Shown one piece after another: positions 1 through 8,652 of a DNA stretch of 64,000 bases. The number at the start of each line of letters is the position of its first letter. Positions within the stretch are counted from its first letter, which is position 1. The translations under genes and the position numbers were made by a program. The DNA lies in the NCBI RefSeq assembly GCF_004028095.1, contig NZ_SBHM01000007.1:1178001-1242000 (forward strand), read 5' to 3'. The notes below the pieces were generated by a model. The model was not told the DNA's origin, did no database searches, and saw nothing but the letters and a program-made list of their open reading frames with translations. Source of the stretch: Paenarthrobacter ureafaciens. Its GTDB lineage: Bacteria; Actinomycetota; Actinomycetes; Actinomycetales; Micrococcaceae.

Positions 1-605
1 CAGGACAGACGATGCAGGCGTGGGCGATCGGCCTGGCCATTTCCCTTGTTTTGGGTGTCCTCCTTGGATTCGTCATCGGGTCTTCAACCGTTCTTCGCCG
101 CCTGACCAATTCCACAGTGGAGTTCCTCCGACCGATTCCCTCGGTTGCGTTGATCCCGCTCGCGGTGTTGCTGTTCGGCGTAAAGATCGAGTCGTCGCTG
201 ATGTTGATCATCTACGCGTCGTTCTGGCAGATCTTCATTCAGGTTCTCTATGGCGTGGCTGATGTGGACAACATCGCAATGCAAACGGCCCGGTCTTATG
301 GACTGAATTCCTTGGCCCGGATCCGGCATCTCGTTTTCCCCACCACACTGCCGTACCTGATGACCGGCCTTCGCTTGGCCACAGCCGTCGCCTTGATCCT
401 GGCCGTGACCGCCGGCCTCGTCATCGGCTCCCCTGGATTGGGCCGCGAGATTGCCCTGGCCCAGTCCGGTGGCGCGGTTCCGGAAATGTACGCCCTGGCT
501 GTAGCCACCGGCCTCATTGGCGTGGGCATCAATATTGCCATGCGGAAGGTGGAACGGCGGGTCCTGTCCTGGCACTCATCGGTCCGGTCGGAGGCGATTG
601 CATGA
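1..605 (+). CDS. ABC importer permease, SsuC/TauC type (5' partial)
   Basis: Inner-membrane permease of a nitrate/sulfonate/taurine-type importer; the start lies outside the window. In-frame codons begin at base 3, before the first Met at base 12. By-eye alignment with the full-length paralogue at 47092-47952 indicates that roughly 85 N-terminal residues are missing. Shared landmarks are the segment FLRPIPSVALIPL and the ATPase-docking loop RIRHLVFPTTLPYLMTGLR. The stop overlaps the next start (ATGA, 602-605), so it is the leading visible gene of a permease-permease-ATPase-binding protein operon. The substrate is unknown; this family carries small sulfonates, nitrate, pyrimidine precursors and some aromatics. 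Confidence 0.9.
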   Translation, partial: GQTMQAWAIGLAISLVLGVLLGFVIGSSTVLRRLTNSTVEFLRPIPSVALIPLAVLLFGVKIESSLMLIIYASFWQIFIQVLYGVADVDNIAMQTARSYGLNSLARIRHLVFPTTLPYLMTGLRLATAVALILAVTAGLVIGSPGLGREIALAQSGGAVPEMYALAVATGLIGVGINIAMRKVERRVLSWHSSVRSEAIA

Positions 606-1375
606 ACATCCTGAAGCGTTTCCTCTATGCAAGTGCCCTGCCTGTGGTCCTGGTCGCGATCTGGTGGGCAACGAGTTCCACCTCAACGAACTTTTTCGTC
701 CCCAAGCCCGCCCCTCTCGTTTCGACGTTTGTAGAGACCTGGGTGGGAGAACGAATCTTCTCGGACGTGCTGCCGAGCATCGGCCGGCTGCTGGCGGGAG
801 TTGCTATGGCAATCCTGCTCGGAGTCCTTTGTGGGCTGCTCATCGGCTCCGTCCGTTGGCTGCGTGAACTGACTGAACCGATCCTGGAATTCTTCCGCGC
901 CATTCCGCCACCAGTTCTGGTGCCGGTGCTCATCCTCCTGTTGGGGGTCAACGATTCCATGAAGGTAACCGTGATCGTCTCCGGCTGCATATGGCCGGTG
1001 TTGCTCAACACCATCGAAGGCGTCCGGGCAATTGATTCGGTGTTGGCGGACTCGGCACGCACCTACGGGATCACCGGCCCGGCGCGGGTTCGGCACCTCG
1101 TCCTGCCTTCCGCGTTGCCGCAGATCATGGCCGGCATCCGCCAATGCCTCTCTCTCGGATTAATCCTCATGGTTATTTCCGAAATGTTCGCCTCATCCTC
1201 GGGGCTCGGCTTCACCATCGTCCAGTTCCAGCGGTCCTTCGCAGTTCCGGAGATGTGGTCCGGCATCGTGCTCCTGGGCCTCATCGGCGTCGTCATGTCA
1301 TTCATCTTCCAGTGGGCCGAGCGGCGAGTGCTGCGTTGGTACCACGGCTTGCGAGAGGTAGAAAATGCAGCCTGA
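602..1375 (+). CDS. ABC importer permease, SsuC/TauC type
   Basis: Second membrane subunit of the same importer, 257 residues, full length for the family. It begins with an uncleaved hydrophobic segment (about residues 7-27) and carries FFRAIPPPVLVPV and the EAA-type loop ARVRHLVLPSALPQIMAGIR that contacts the ATPase. An SD-like GGAGG (590-594) precedes the ATG inside the end of the upstream permease. Two different permease genes imply a heterodimeric channel. The closest relative in the window is the permease at 46322-47095, which begins with a very similar leader and GANFFVPKPDKL-like segment. Confidence 0.92.
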   Translation: MNILKRFLYASALPVVLVAIWWATSSTSTNFFVPKPAPLVSTFVETWVGERIFSDVLPSIGRLLAGVAMAILLGVLCGLLIGSVRWLRELTEPILEFFRAIPPPVLVPVLILLLGVNDSMKVTVIVSGCIWPVLLNTIEGVRAIDSVLADSARTYGITGPARVRHLVLPSALPQIMAGIRQCLSLGLILMVISEMFASSSGLGFTIVQFQRSFAVPEMWSGIVLLGLIGVVMSFIFQWAERRVLRWYHGLREVENAA

Positions 1376-2222
1376 ATCCATCTATGCCACACCCGGTTCG
1401 CAAAAGAATGCCCTTCCAACCGAACGTGCAATGCTCTCCGTTCGCGGGCTCAAGAAGGTCTACCAGACCGACGGCGGTGAGATTGAAGCCGTGCGGAGCC
1501 TGAACTTCGACCTCCGCCCAGGGGAACTGGCATGTCTGGTGGGTCCCTCCGGTTCAGGGAAGACCACCTTGCTCAAGTGCATCTCAGGGCTGATGTCCCC
1601 GACCGCCGGCGAAGTCCGCTTGAATGGCGAGCCTGTCGTCGGGCCTCCGAAGAAGATGGCCGTCGTGTTCCAGGAATATGGGCGGTCCCTCTTTCCGTGG
1701 ATGCGGATCCGTGAAAACGTCGAGCTTCCTTTGAAAAACCAAGGCGTGCCCAAGGCTGAGCGTGACCGGCTCGTTGAAGAGGCCCTCGAAGCCGTGGGAT
1801 TGTCGCACGTGCCGCTTTCCTACCCTTGGCAGCTGTCCGGCGGCATGCAACAGCGCGTTGCGATTGCCCGGGCCATCGCCTACCAGCCGGAGGTCCTGCT
1901 CATGGACGAGCCCTTCGCAGCGGTGGACGCACAGACCCGCGCTGATTTGGAGGACCTTATCCGGACGGTCTGGAAGAAGCTGGGTGTGACCGTACTCTTC
2001 GTCACCCACGACATCGATGAATCTGTCTACCTGGGCGAACGCGTCATCATCCTCTCAAGTTCCCCCACCGTCGTCCAGGAAGACCTTGTCATAGACCTGC
2101 CCGCGGAGCGCGACCAGCTAAATACCCGCACACTGCCCCGCTTCACGGAGCTCCGGCATCACGTCTACGAGCAGATCCAGCTCGCCAAGAAGGGCCACCG
2201 CCCCGCGGGCGGGGGCGTGTGA
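1365..2222 (+). CDS. ABC importer ATP-binding protein, SsuB/TauB type
   Basis: Cytoplasmic ATPase that energises the importer, 285 residues. Walker A is GPSGSGKTT, the Q-loop region is VVFQEYGRSLFPW, the signature is LSGGMQQRVAIARA and Walker B is LLMDEPFAAVD, followed by the H-loop FVTHDIDE. About 25 extra residues precede the usual start of the fold; a shorter product could start at the internal Met of MLSVRGLKKV, but the ATG at 1365 overlaps the upstream permease by 11 bp as expected for translational coupling. The YGRSLFPW variant of the Q-loop is shared with the ATPase at 45496-46332, so the two importers are paralogous. Confidence 0.93.
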   Translation: MQPESIYATPGSQKNALPTERAMLSVRGLKKVYQTDGGEIEAVRSLNFDLRPGELACLVGPSGSGKTTLLKCISGLMSPTAGEVRLNGEPVVGPPKKMAVVFQEYGRSLFPWMRIRENVELPLKNQGVPKAERDRLVEEALEAVGLSHVPLSYPWQLSGGMQQRVAIARAIAYQPEVLLMDEPFAAVDAQTRADLEDLIRTVWKKLGVTVLFVTHDIDESVYLGERVIILSSSPTVVQEDLVIDLPAERDQLNTRTLPRFTELRHHVYEQIQLAKKGHRPAGGGV

Positions 2223-2300
2223 ACGGGTTCCTCGCCTAGCGTCAACGATTTCCTTTGCAGTGCCCCAAATTTTTCGAACCCGCATCTTAGGAGCAAACCC

Positions 2301-3242
2301 TTGAATAAACGTTTCCTCGCACTCGCTGCCCTCTCCGCGTTGTTGTTGAGCGCTTGCGGAGGTCCGGAAGAACCTTCCGCCAACGCACCGACAAAAGTCA
2401 CCGCCGGAGTCATTCCCATTGTGGACTCAGCACCCATTTGGCTCGGAAAGTCCAAGGGCTTTTTTGAAGAAGAAGGCCTTGACCTGGACATCAAGACAGG
2501 ATCCGGGGGCGGCGCCATCCTCCCCGCAGTCGTCTCCGGAAGCTACGACTTCGGCATGGGAAACACGGTCTCTGTCCTTCTGGCCCGCGACAAGGGCATC
2601 GACGTGAAATTCGTGAGCAACGAGGCCACCACGGCCGGAGCGCCCAAGTCCCAGGCAGTGATCGTTCCCAACGACTCCCCCATCAAGAAACCTGCGGACC
2701 TTGCCGGCAAGACCGTCGCCGTGCTTGGCATCTCGGGTTCGGTGGATACCACCATCAGGGCCCTGGTTGACGCTGACGGGGGCGACTCAAGCACCATGAA
2801 ATTTGTCGAGATTGCGCCTTCCGAGGTCCAGGCCGCTGTTGAAAAGAAGCAGGTCGACGCCGGCTGGATCCTGGCACCGTTCCTGCAGAAGGCCGTCGCG
2901 GAGGGCAGCCGGGTAGTTTCATATAACTTCTCCGAGTTCTCTCCGAACTTCACGTTGGCCGGCTACTTCGCCACGAACGACACCGTCAAGAACCGACCAA
3001 AAGTAGTGGAGTCGTTCAATAAGGCCCTGGCCAAGTCAGTGGCATACGCGCAGGAACACCCGGATGAGGTCCGCCAAATCGTCACCACGTACACCAAGAA
3101 CACCGTTGAGCAGCTGGAATCGATGGACCTTCCCACCTTCACCGTGGACTTTGACATGGAAGCGGAAGGCAAGCTGGCCGACGTCGTACATAAGTACGGC
3201 ATGGTGAAGCAGAAGCCGGAACTCGGGGACATCTTCCCCTAA
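2301..3242 (+). CDS. ABC importer substrate-binding lipoprotein (NMT1/SsuA type)
   Basis: Extracytoplasmic solute receptor of the importer, 313 residues. The signal peptide ends in the lipobox LSAC with Cys19 as the predicted lipidation site. The mature part carries the family's opening PIVDSAPIWLGKSKGFFEEEGLDL and a two-lobed NMT1-like fold. Translation starts at TTG (2301), supported by an AGGAG box 7-8 bases upstream; there is no nearby ATG. It is the last gene of the operon, 78 bp after the ATPase, so it may have its own ribosome loading. The ligand cannot be predicted. Confidence 0.9.
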   Translation: MNKRFLALAALSALLLSACGGPEEPSANAPTKVTAGVIPIVDSAPIWLGKSKGFFEEEGLDLDIKTGSGGGAILPAVVSGSYDFGMGNTVSVLLARDKGIDVKFVSNEATTAGAPKSQAVIVPNDSPIKKPADLAGKTVAVLGISGSVDTTIRALVDADGGDSSTMKFVEIAPSEVQAAVEKKQVDAGWILAPFLQKAVAEGSRVVSYNFSEFSPNFTLAGYFATNDTVKNRPKVVESFNKALAKSVAYAQEHPDEVRQIVTTYTKNTVEQLESMDLPTFTVDFDMEAEGKLADVVHKYGMVKQKPELGDIFP

Positions 3243-3261
3243 TCCCGCCGGTGCTGGACGC

Positions 3262-5178
3262 TCAGCGCCCTGCACTGCCTGCGGTCTGGAGGTGCCAGAT
3301 CCGCAGGCAGAGATGGATGTCCAGTTGACGGGTGGAGTCGAGCCAGTCTCCACCCATCAACAGGGCGATGCGTTCAAGGCGTTGTTTGACGGTGTTGCGA
3401 TGGATGAAGAGGCCTTCTGCTGTGCGGGCAATGCTGTGGTTTGTTTCCAGGAAAGTCCAGGCCGTCCGGGTCAGCTCGGTGTTGTGCAGGGTGTCGTGCT
3501 TGATGAGCGGTTCGATCTGGGAGTAAAAGTCTTCTTGGTCCTCGTTTGAGTGGAGCGCGTTGAGCAGCAGGCCCAGGTTCCCAAGATGGTTTCCATCGAG
3601 GAGTTCGCCCTTGCGGCCGAGCACCAAGAGGCTGGAAAGGGCTAGCTCAGCCTGCCGGTGGGCTTTCTTAATGCCCGCGAGTCCGTTGGCCGTGCTGGCG
3701 TGTCCTGCAGTTGCGGGGACGTTGGATTCCTTCAATCTTGTCATCACCGACTGCGTGATGTTGCGGCTTCCCGATGCCAGAAGGTAAGTACGGGAGCCGC
3801 GGCGTGCAATCAGGGCTTTCACTGGTCCCAGCCCCTCACGGATGATCTTCTCCACCCGTGCGTAGTCCGCTCCGCCGGAATCGAAAACCGCCACGGTCAT
3901 TCCCCCGGCTGCGGGGACGCCAAAGCGCGCCGCTCTTTGCTGGATGAGTTCCAGCGGAACATCACGGTCGGAGATGAGGTCATCGAGGACTTCGAATTGA
4001 ACTCGTTGGGCAGAGTCGTGCATTGCCTGGTCAAAAAGACGCAGAACCGTCAGGAAAACGGCCAATCGCTCGGCGATCGTGCGTTGGCTGTCGGTGAACG
4101 GGCCCCTGGCTACCAGGGTGGCCAGATGCGTCGACCCGGCTTTGGCTGTGATGAGGACGAGCTCTGATTGAGCAACTGTGAAGGCGTACGGGCGCCCGGA
4201 GGCCAGTGCTTGAACCACACCTGAAGCGAGGGCGCGTCGTCCATCGTCCCCCATAAGGGTGGCGCTGAAGGGGACTCCTCCCTGCTGTAGTGAGGTTCCA
4301 TGCTCTTCCTCGAGGACTCCGTTTGCTGCGTCCAATATCAGGACGTCCGTTCCGAGTATCTGCCGGGAGAGGGCAGCGAAGCCTTCCAGACCGTTTCCCT
4401 GGACTACGACCTCAATGAACCTTTCGTCCAGGTCGATGAGGCTTTGAAGGACACCCATCTCCTCGAGCCTGGTGCGGTTCTCATTGCCCAGGCGCTGGAG
4501 AGCGGACGCAGCGTCCGCAAAGCGCCGGGCGTTGTCGATGGCAACTGCGGCATGCTTTGCGCCTGTGTCCACCAGGTCAACAAGTTCGGGCGGGTACGTC
4601 CGGGGGCGCCGGTCGGCGATCAGCAGCGCACCGATGACTCTGCCGTAGATCTGAAGCGGAACCCCAAGTATTGCCCGTACTCCCTCCTTGGCCACAATGG
4701 CATCGATGTGGGGCAGACGGGAGAGGCCGTCATCGGTGAGGTAGTCGGTGGTTTGGTAGGGAGCAAGCCCGGCAGCAGCCTTACCCAGAACGCCGGTTCC
4801 GATCGGCATCCGGATTGTCCGGTAATCCTCGGTGGCGACGCCGTCGGACTTCCGGATGTAGGTTTCGTTCTGGTCGTAGTCGTTGAGGCTGATGTATGAC
4901 ATGTCGCTTCCGGCGAGGACACGGGTGCGTTTGACGATTGCCAGCAACACCGCCTCGACATCCCTGATCCCCGTCAGGTCCGTAGCCGTGTCATGCAGCG
5001 CCCTGAGCAAGTCTTCGCGCTGCCGCTGTCCACGCAGGAGGGCGTTGATGTTGCGGGCGGCCTGGGCAGCCCGTGCCGTGATTTCATGGCGCGCCAAGGC
5101 CTCGTCCAAGGCTTTGGACAGGTCATCGTCGGCGATGCCGGCTTCGATGCGTTCCAGCCACAATCCGGTGGTTTCCAT
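3262..5178 (-). CDS. GAF-domain PucR/CdaR-type transcriptional regulator
   Basis: Likely ligand-responsive activator or repressor of about 638 residues. A short helical N-terminus is followed by a GAF domain (about residues 62-222), a long PucR-like linker, and a C-terminal PucR-type helix-turn-helix containing TAWTFLETNHSIARTAEGLF and HRNTVKQRLERI. The ATG at 5178 is chosen because it is preceded by AAAGGGGCAGG; an in-frame GTG at 5232 would add 18 residues. It ends 20 bp from the binding-protein gene (convergent) and is divergent from the metallo-hydrolase operon, which is its most likely target. The ligand is unknown. Confidence 0.88.
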   Translation of the reverse strand: METTGLWLERIEAGIADDDLSKALDEALARHEITARAAQAARNINALLRGQRQREDLLRALHDTATDLTGIRDVEAVLLAIVKRTRVLAGSDMSYISLNDYDQNETYIRKSDGVATEDYRTIRMPIGTGVLGKAAAGLAPYQTTDYLTDDGLSRLPHIDAIVAKEGVRAILGVPLQIYGRVIGALLIADRRPRTYPPELVDLVDTGAKHAAVAIDNARRFADAASALQRLGNENRTRLEEMGVLQSLIDLDERFIEVVVQGNGLEGFAALSRQILGTDVLILDAANGVLEEEHGTSLQQGGVPFSATLMGDDGRRALASGVVQALASGRPYAFTVAQSELVLITAKAGSTHLATLVARGPFTDSQRTIAERLAVFLTVLRLFDQAMHDSAQRVQFEVLDDLISDRDVPLELIQQRAARFGVPAAGGMTVAVFDSGGADYARVEKIIREGLGPVKALIARRGSRTYLLASGSRNITQSVMTRLKESNVPATAGHASTANGLAGIKKAHRQAELALSSLLVLGRKGELLDGNHLGNLGLLLNALHSNEDQEDFYSQIEPLIKHDTLHNTELTRTAWTFLETNHSIARTAEGLFIHRNTVKQRLERIALLMGGDWLDSTRQLDIHLCLRIWHLQTAGSAGR

Positions 5179-5202
5179 ACCTGCCCCTTTGATTCTTCCG
5201 TC

Positions 5203-5234
5203 CAAAGTGTAGCGAAACAGTTCAAAGTGCACTT
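5203..5234. promoter_or_regulatory. Possible regulator-binding repeats
   Basis: In the 147-bp divergent gap, CAAAGTG occurs at 5203-5209 and again at 5223-5229, exactly 20 bp apart, and the second copy is part of the perfect palindrome AAGTGCACTT (5225-5234). Two helical turns of spacing on one face fits a dimeric regulator such as the adjacent PucR protein. The repeats are short, so chance is not excluded. Confidence 0.3.
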
Positions 5235-5325
5235 CCTAGGCAGCAGACAGTGGCCGTGAGTGACATATGCGGGCTGTGATGCAGTGCATAACCTCGATGT
5301 AGAGCTTCCAAAAGAAAGGATCGTC

Positions 5326-6141
5326 ATGGGCGACGATATGAAACTGCATGTGCTCTCCAGCGGGGTCATGGAATGCGACCACACGTGGCTGCTCCTCAAG
5401 GGCGGGACCACCATCATGGACCGCAATCATAAGGACGCGCCTCCGGCGTGGGGTGACTGCCCCACGCACGCGGTGTTGATCGAGCATCCCGAGGGCAGGG
5501 TACTTTGGGACACCGGAGTTCCCCGCGACTGGGAGACGCGGTGGGAGCCCACCGGGTTCCAAGACTTTTTCCCCGTCAAAGAAGATCCGTCGGGTCCGGG
5601 ATACCTTGATTCAGCACTCGCCGAGCTGGAGCTCGAGCCGAGCGACATCGATATCCTCGTCCTCTCGCACCTTCATTTCGACCACGCGGCCAACGCCAAA
5701 ATGTTCGACAACGGCAAGACCCGCATTATCGCGAGCAGCGATGAAATCCAGGGCGTACAGGGCATCTCCGGCGCGTTCCAAGGGGCACATCTGGTTTCGG
5801 ACTTCGACGGCCTCAACCTCGAAGCGGTGTCCGGTGATGCTGAGATCCTTCCGGGAGTGAACGTTATCGCAACCCCGGGTCACACCTGGGGAACAATGTC
5901 CTTGCAGGTGGACCTCCCCAATGACGGAACAAAGATTTTCACATCTGATGCCGTCTACCTCGGAGCCAGCTGGGGTCCTCCGGCCGTCGGCGCAGCCATT
6001 GTCTGGGACAACGTGAAGTGGCTCGAATCCGTGGACAAGCTGCGGGGCATAGCCCAACGCACCAACGCGGAGGTCATCTTTGGCCACGACCCCGAGCAGC
6101 GCAAGACGCTGCGGTTCGCACCAGACGGCTACTACTCCTAG
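5326..6141 (+). CDS. Metallo-beta-lactamase-fold hydrolase, AHL-lactonase-like
   Basis: Zinc hydrolase of 271 residues related to N-acyl-homoserine lactonases (AttM/AhlB group). The di-zinc motif is HLHFDH (His115, His117, Asp119, His120), followed by ATPGHTWG, the bridging-Asp segment FTSDAVYL and the final ligand region IFGHDPE. The ATG at 5326 has AAAGAAAGGA five bases upstream; the GTG at 5260 lacks a comparable site. It heads an operon with the FmdB-like protein and an alcohol dehydrogenase. Given that context it may open a lactone or ester intermediate of catabolism rather than quench quorum signals; that choice is inference. Confidence 0.85.
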   Translation: MGDDMKLHVLSSGVMECDHTWLLLKGGTTIMDRNHKDAPPAWGDCPTHAVLIEHPEGRVLWDTGVPRDWETRWEPTGFQDFFPVKEDPSGPGYLDSALAELELEPSDIDILVLSHLHFDHAANAKMFDNGKTRIIASSDEIQGVQGISGAFQGAHLVSDFDGLNLEAVSGDAEILPGVNVIATPGHTWGTMSLQVDLPNDGTKIFTSDAVYLGASWGPPAVGAAIVWDNVKWLESVDKLRGIAQRTNAEVIFGHDPEQRKTLRFAPDGYYS

Positions 6142-6150
6142 AGAGACATC

Positions 6151-6600
6151 ATGATCCTTTACGACGTTAAATGCGCGGAGGGCCACCGCTTTGAAGCAGC
6201 CCTGAAATCCATGTTCGACGACACCCCGCCCTGCCATGAATGCGGTGCCCCGACGGGAAAGATTCCTGCAGCCATCAGGCTCTCAGGGACCGCGAACGCA
6301 GGCCCGTCGCGGGACCAAATGCCTAACACATGGCATGGGATCCGGCGAGGAGACCCGGAAATGGTGCGCGGTTGGCATCGGCTGATGTCCAAACGGGAAA
6401 AGCTTGAAGAAAAGTACCCGGAGCTTGCCGGGGACCGGAGGCCGGTCCTCGCCCATGAGGGAATCTTCGAGAACGCCCCGCTGCGGGCGGGAGACCCCCT
6501 TGCGGGCAAGGTGGCCGAAGCGACCTACAACCCATCGCAATCTGCCCGGCCGGAAGCAACGCGCCCCATCCCATCCAAAGGAAAAGAAGCGGACAAATGA
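6151..6600 (+). CDS. FmdB-like zinc-ribbon protein
   Basis: Protein of 149 residues with an N-terminal zinc-ribbon-like motif (Cys8, His12, Cys28, Cys31) typical of FmdB, the small protein encoded with formamidase/acetamidase and other amidohydrolase genes. The remainder is charged and helical (MSKREKLEEKYPEL) with a disordered, Pro/Lys-rich tail. It begins 9 bp after the hydrolase and overlaps the dehydrogenase start by four bases, so it belongs to that operon. FmdB proteins are called regulatory, but their activity is poorly defined; metal handling or protein interaction is equally possible. Confidence 0.75.
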   Translation: MILYDVKCAEGHRFEAALKSMFDDTPPCHECGAPTGKIPAAIRLSGTANAGPSRDQMPNTWHGIRRGDPEMVRGWHRLMSKREKLEEKYPELAGDRRPVLAHEGIFENAPLRAGDPLAGKVAEATYNPSQSARPEATRPIPSKGKEADK

Positions 6601-7751
6601 AGATCATCGGCGCAGTTCTTGAAGGAACAGGCCTTCCACGGCCGTTCGCTGAATCCCGGCCCATCACCATCTCCGAGCTGGATCTGGGCGAGCCCGGCCC
6701 CACGGAAATCCTGGTCCAGTTGGAAGCCGCAGGCATCTGCCACTCGGATTTGAGCGTTGTCGACGGCAACCGGGTACGTCCCACGCCGATGCTGCTCGGA
6801 CACGAAGCCGCCGGACGCGTGGTCGGGATGGGAACAGGGGTCACGGACCTTCAAACCGGCCAACGGGTGGTCATGTCGTTCCTCCCTCGATGCGAGGACT
6901 GTGACAACTGTGCAGAGGACGGCCGCCTGCCCTGCACTACGGGCTCCAAAACGAATGGCGAGGGTGTCCTGCTGCATGGATCCGCCCATCTGAGCCGCGA
7001 AGGAGAACGGGTCTTCCACCACCTCGGCGTTTCAGGCTTTGCCACTCACGCAGTTGTCGACAGGGCCTCTGTGGTACCCGTTGATGACGACGTTCCTGCG
7101 GATATCGCAGCAGTGCTCGGATGCGCCGTGCTCACCGGCGGCGGCGCGGTTTTGAACGCCGCCCGCCCCAAACCGGAAGACAGCATCATGATCGTCGGGC
7201 TCGGCGGGGTGGGAATGGCCGCACTGATTACCGCTGTTTCCCAGAACGTTTCACGGATCGTCGCCGTCGACACGCTCGAGGAGAAGCTCGAACATGCCCG
7301 GCGCCTCGGCGCCAACGAAACCTACACCCCGCAGCAGGTACTTGAGCAGGGCATAAAGGCCAAGTACGTCATCGAATGCGCAGGAAACCCCAAGGCCTTC
7401 GAAACCGCGTTTGCCGCAACCGCGGTAGGTGGGACGACAATCACCGCCGGGCTGCCGTCGCCCGATGCCCGCGCCCAGATCCCGCCCATGACCATCACGG
7501 CCGAAGCCCGGACAATCGTGGGCAGCTACCTTGGGTCAGCCGTACCGTCACGCGATATCCCGCAGTACGCCCAACTATGGCGGGAGGGCAGGCTCCCCGT
7601 CGAGGAACTCATCACCACCCGAATCCGCTTGGCGGACATCAATCTGGCCATGGACCAATTGGCTGAGGGAAAAGCTGTTCGGCAAGTCATCATTTTCAAC
7701 TCCGAAAGTGATGGTCCTGCGGTACCGAAAGCCGAAACCTGCGTTTCCTGA
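6597..7751 (+). CDS. Zinc-dependent alcohol dehydrogenase (MDR family)
   Basis: NAD(P)-dependent medium-chain dehydrogenase, 384 residues, interconverting an alcohol and an aldehyde or ketone. Catalytic zinc ligands lie in GICHSD and GHEAAG; the four-cysteine structural zinc loop is CEDCDNC followed by a fourth Cys at PC. The Rossmann motif is GLGGVGMAA. The length and inserted segment after the structural loop resemble class III/aryl-alcohol type enzymes. The start overlaps the FmdB-like stop (ATGA). Its place after a lactonase-like hydrolase suggests oxidation of the hydroxy product of ring or ester opening. Confidence 0.9.
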   Translation: MKIIGAVLEGTGLPRPFAESRPITISELDLGEPGPTEILVQLEAAGICHSDLSVVDGNRVRPTPMLLGHEAAGRVVGMGTGVTDLQTGQRVVMSFLPRCEDCDNCAEDGRLPCTTGSKTNGEGVLLHGSAHLSREGERVFHHLGVSGFATHAVVDRASVVPVDDDVPADIAAVLGCAVLTGGGAVLNAARPKPEDSIMIVGLGGVGMAALITAVSQNVSRIVAVDTLEEKLEHARRLGANETYTPQQVLEQGIKAKYVIECAGNPKAFETAFAATAVGGTTITAGLPSPDARAQIPPMTITAEARTIVGSYLGSAVPSRDIPQYAQLWREGRLPVEELITTRIRLADINLAMDQLAEGKAVRQVIIFNSESDGPAVPKAETCVS

Positions 7752-7777
7752 AGACCCAGATTAACCGGAGGAATATC

Positions 7778-8095
7778 ATGGCCCGCGGCCGCCCGCTCTT
7801 ACGGCACGAACAGCCCAAGGCAGAGCGTCACAGTCCGACGCCAGTGCCGCCAAACGATGCCGAGTACGTAAGGGACTGGGCGCAACTGGCAGTGGGCGAA
7901 AAGGTACACATCCGCCAAGAAAAAAGGACCGAACTGACCGGTCACGTGGATGCGGTGACTGACGACGGAGAAATTCTCTGGGTCCAATTGCTGGCCGGTG
8001 CCGGGCGGAGACTATTCATACGTTCCGAAGGCAGCCAGTTGTGGCGTGTGATGGTTGATGTCGATCGAGCCCAGGCTCTGATCTGGGAAGGATAG
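7778..8095 (+). CDS. Small hypothetical protein
   Basis: 105 residues, not recognised. A basic, proline-rich N-terminus is followed by a predicted beta-rich region (VGEKVHIRQEKRTELTGHVDAVTDDGEILWVQ) resembling a small SH3- or Sm-like barrel. A strong GGAGG lies nine bases before the ATG and the gene follows the dehydrogenase by 26 bp, so it is probably expressed with it. Its 3' end faces the LacI remnant. Confidence 0.6.
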   Translation: MARGRPLLRHEQPKAERHSPTPVPPNDAEYVRDWAQLAVGEKVHIRQEKRTELTGHVDAVTDDGEILWVQLLAGAGRRLFIRSEGSQLWRVMVDVDRAQALIWEG

Positions 8096-8102
8096 TCCTT
8101 GG

Positions 8103-8285
8103 CTACGATTCCCTGGCGCTTCCCCGGACGATGAGTTCGCACGGGAAGGCCACCCGCTTGGTGGGCTGCCCAGGTGTGTGAATCCGTTCGACCAGCATCC
8201 TGGCGCCAATGCGGGCCACCTCCCGGCTTGGCTGGCGCACGGTGGTCAGGCTGAAGGAGTCCAGGTTAGGTTTATGACGCGCTTC
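8103..8285 (-). pseudogene. C-terminal remnant of a LacI/GalR-family regulator
   Basis: Reading the minus strand gives about 61 residues that match the C-terminal end of LacI-family repressors: SLTTVRQPSREVARIGARML, then the usual VFP/CEL-type strand and the closing ELIVRG, before a stop at 8103-8105. The frame has no start and runs directly into the stop codon of the DUF202 gene at 8286-8288, with only three residues before the LacI-like homology. The DNA-binding domain and most of the ligand domain are gone, so this is a deletion scar, not a working gene. Confidence 0.75.
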
Positions 8286-8627
8286 CTAGGGACCTCCCGT
8301 TGAGGCAAAGACCGCGGCTGCCAGGACGATCACGACCCCAGCTGCCGCTTTCGGAAGGACTGCCGGGGCAGGAGCCGGGGACTTCATCAGCTGACGCGCT
8401 CTTGCCAGGATGCACAACGTCAGGACCAGCGTAGCCAGGGATGCAGCACACGCGGCTACTCCCAGTGCATCCGTGTTTGATGCTGCCGCTGACGAAGCCG
8501 TGAGCCATGCGCGACCAATGAGGAAGTCGGTGACGACCAGCGTCAGGACAGTCCGGCGCCAGGCAAGGAGCGTGCGTTCGGGCTGCAGCCCCGGATCCCT
8601 TGCAGGTGGCGCTGGTTCAGTTAACAT
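8286..8627 (-). CDS. DUF202 membrane protein
   Basis: 113 residues with the DUF202 signature DPGLQPERTLLAWRRT near the N-terminus and three hydrophobic segments (about 30-48, 52-75, 93-111). The function is unknown. Its ATG straddles the junction of a perfect 26-bp tandem duplication; without the duplication the only start would be a TTG overlapping the upstream gene. It is the distal member of a two-gene unit that has a counterpart at 35688-36032. Confidence 0.85.
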   Translation of the reverse strand: MLTEPAPPARDPGLQPERTLLAWRRTVLTLVVTDFLIGRAWLTASSAAASNTDALGVAACAASLATLVLTLCILARARQLMKSPAPAPAVLPKAAAGVVIVLAAAVFASTGGP

Positions 8628-8652
8628 GCAGGTGGCGCTGGTTCAGTTAACA
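8601..8652. repeat. Perfect 26-bp tandem duplication across a gene junction
   Basis: Bases 8601-8626 and 8627-8652 are identical. On the minus strand the duplicated unit contains the stop of the upstream DUF202 gene and the first codons of the downstream one. The ATG of the downstream gene forms exactly at the boundary between the copies. Confidence 0.95.

Noticed and set aside
5326..6141. Calling the metallo-hydrolase a quorum-quenching lactonase outright
   Set aside because: The zinc motif fits, but the operon context is catabolic and no acyl-homoserine lactone system is visible.
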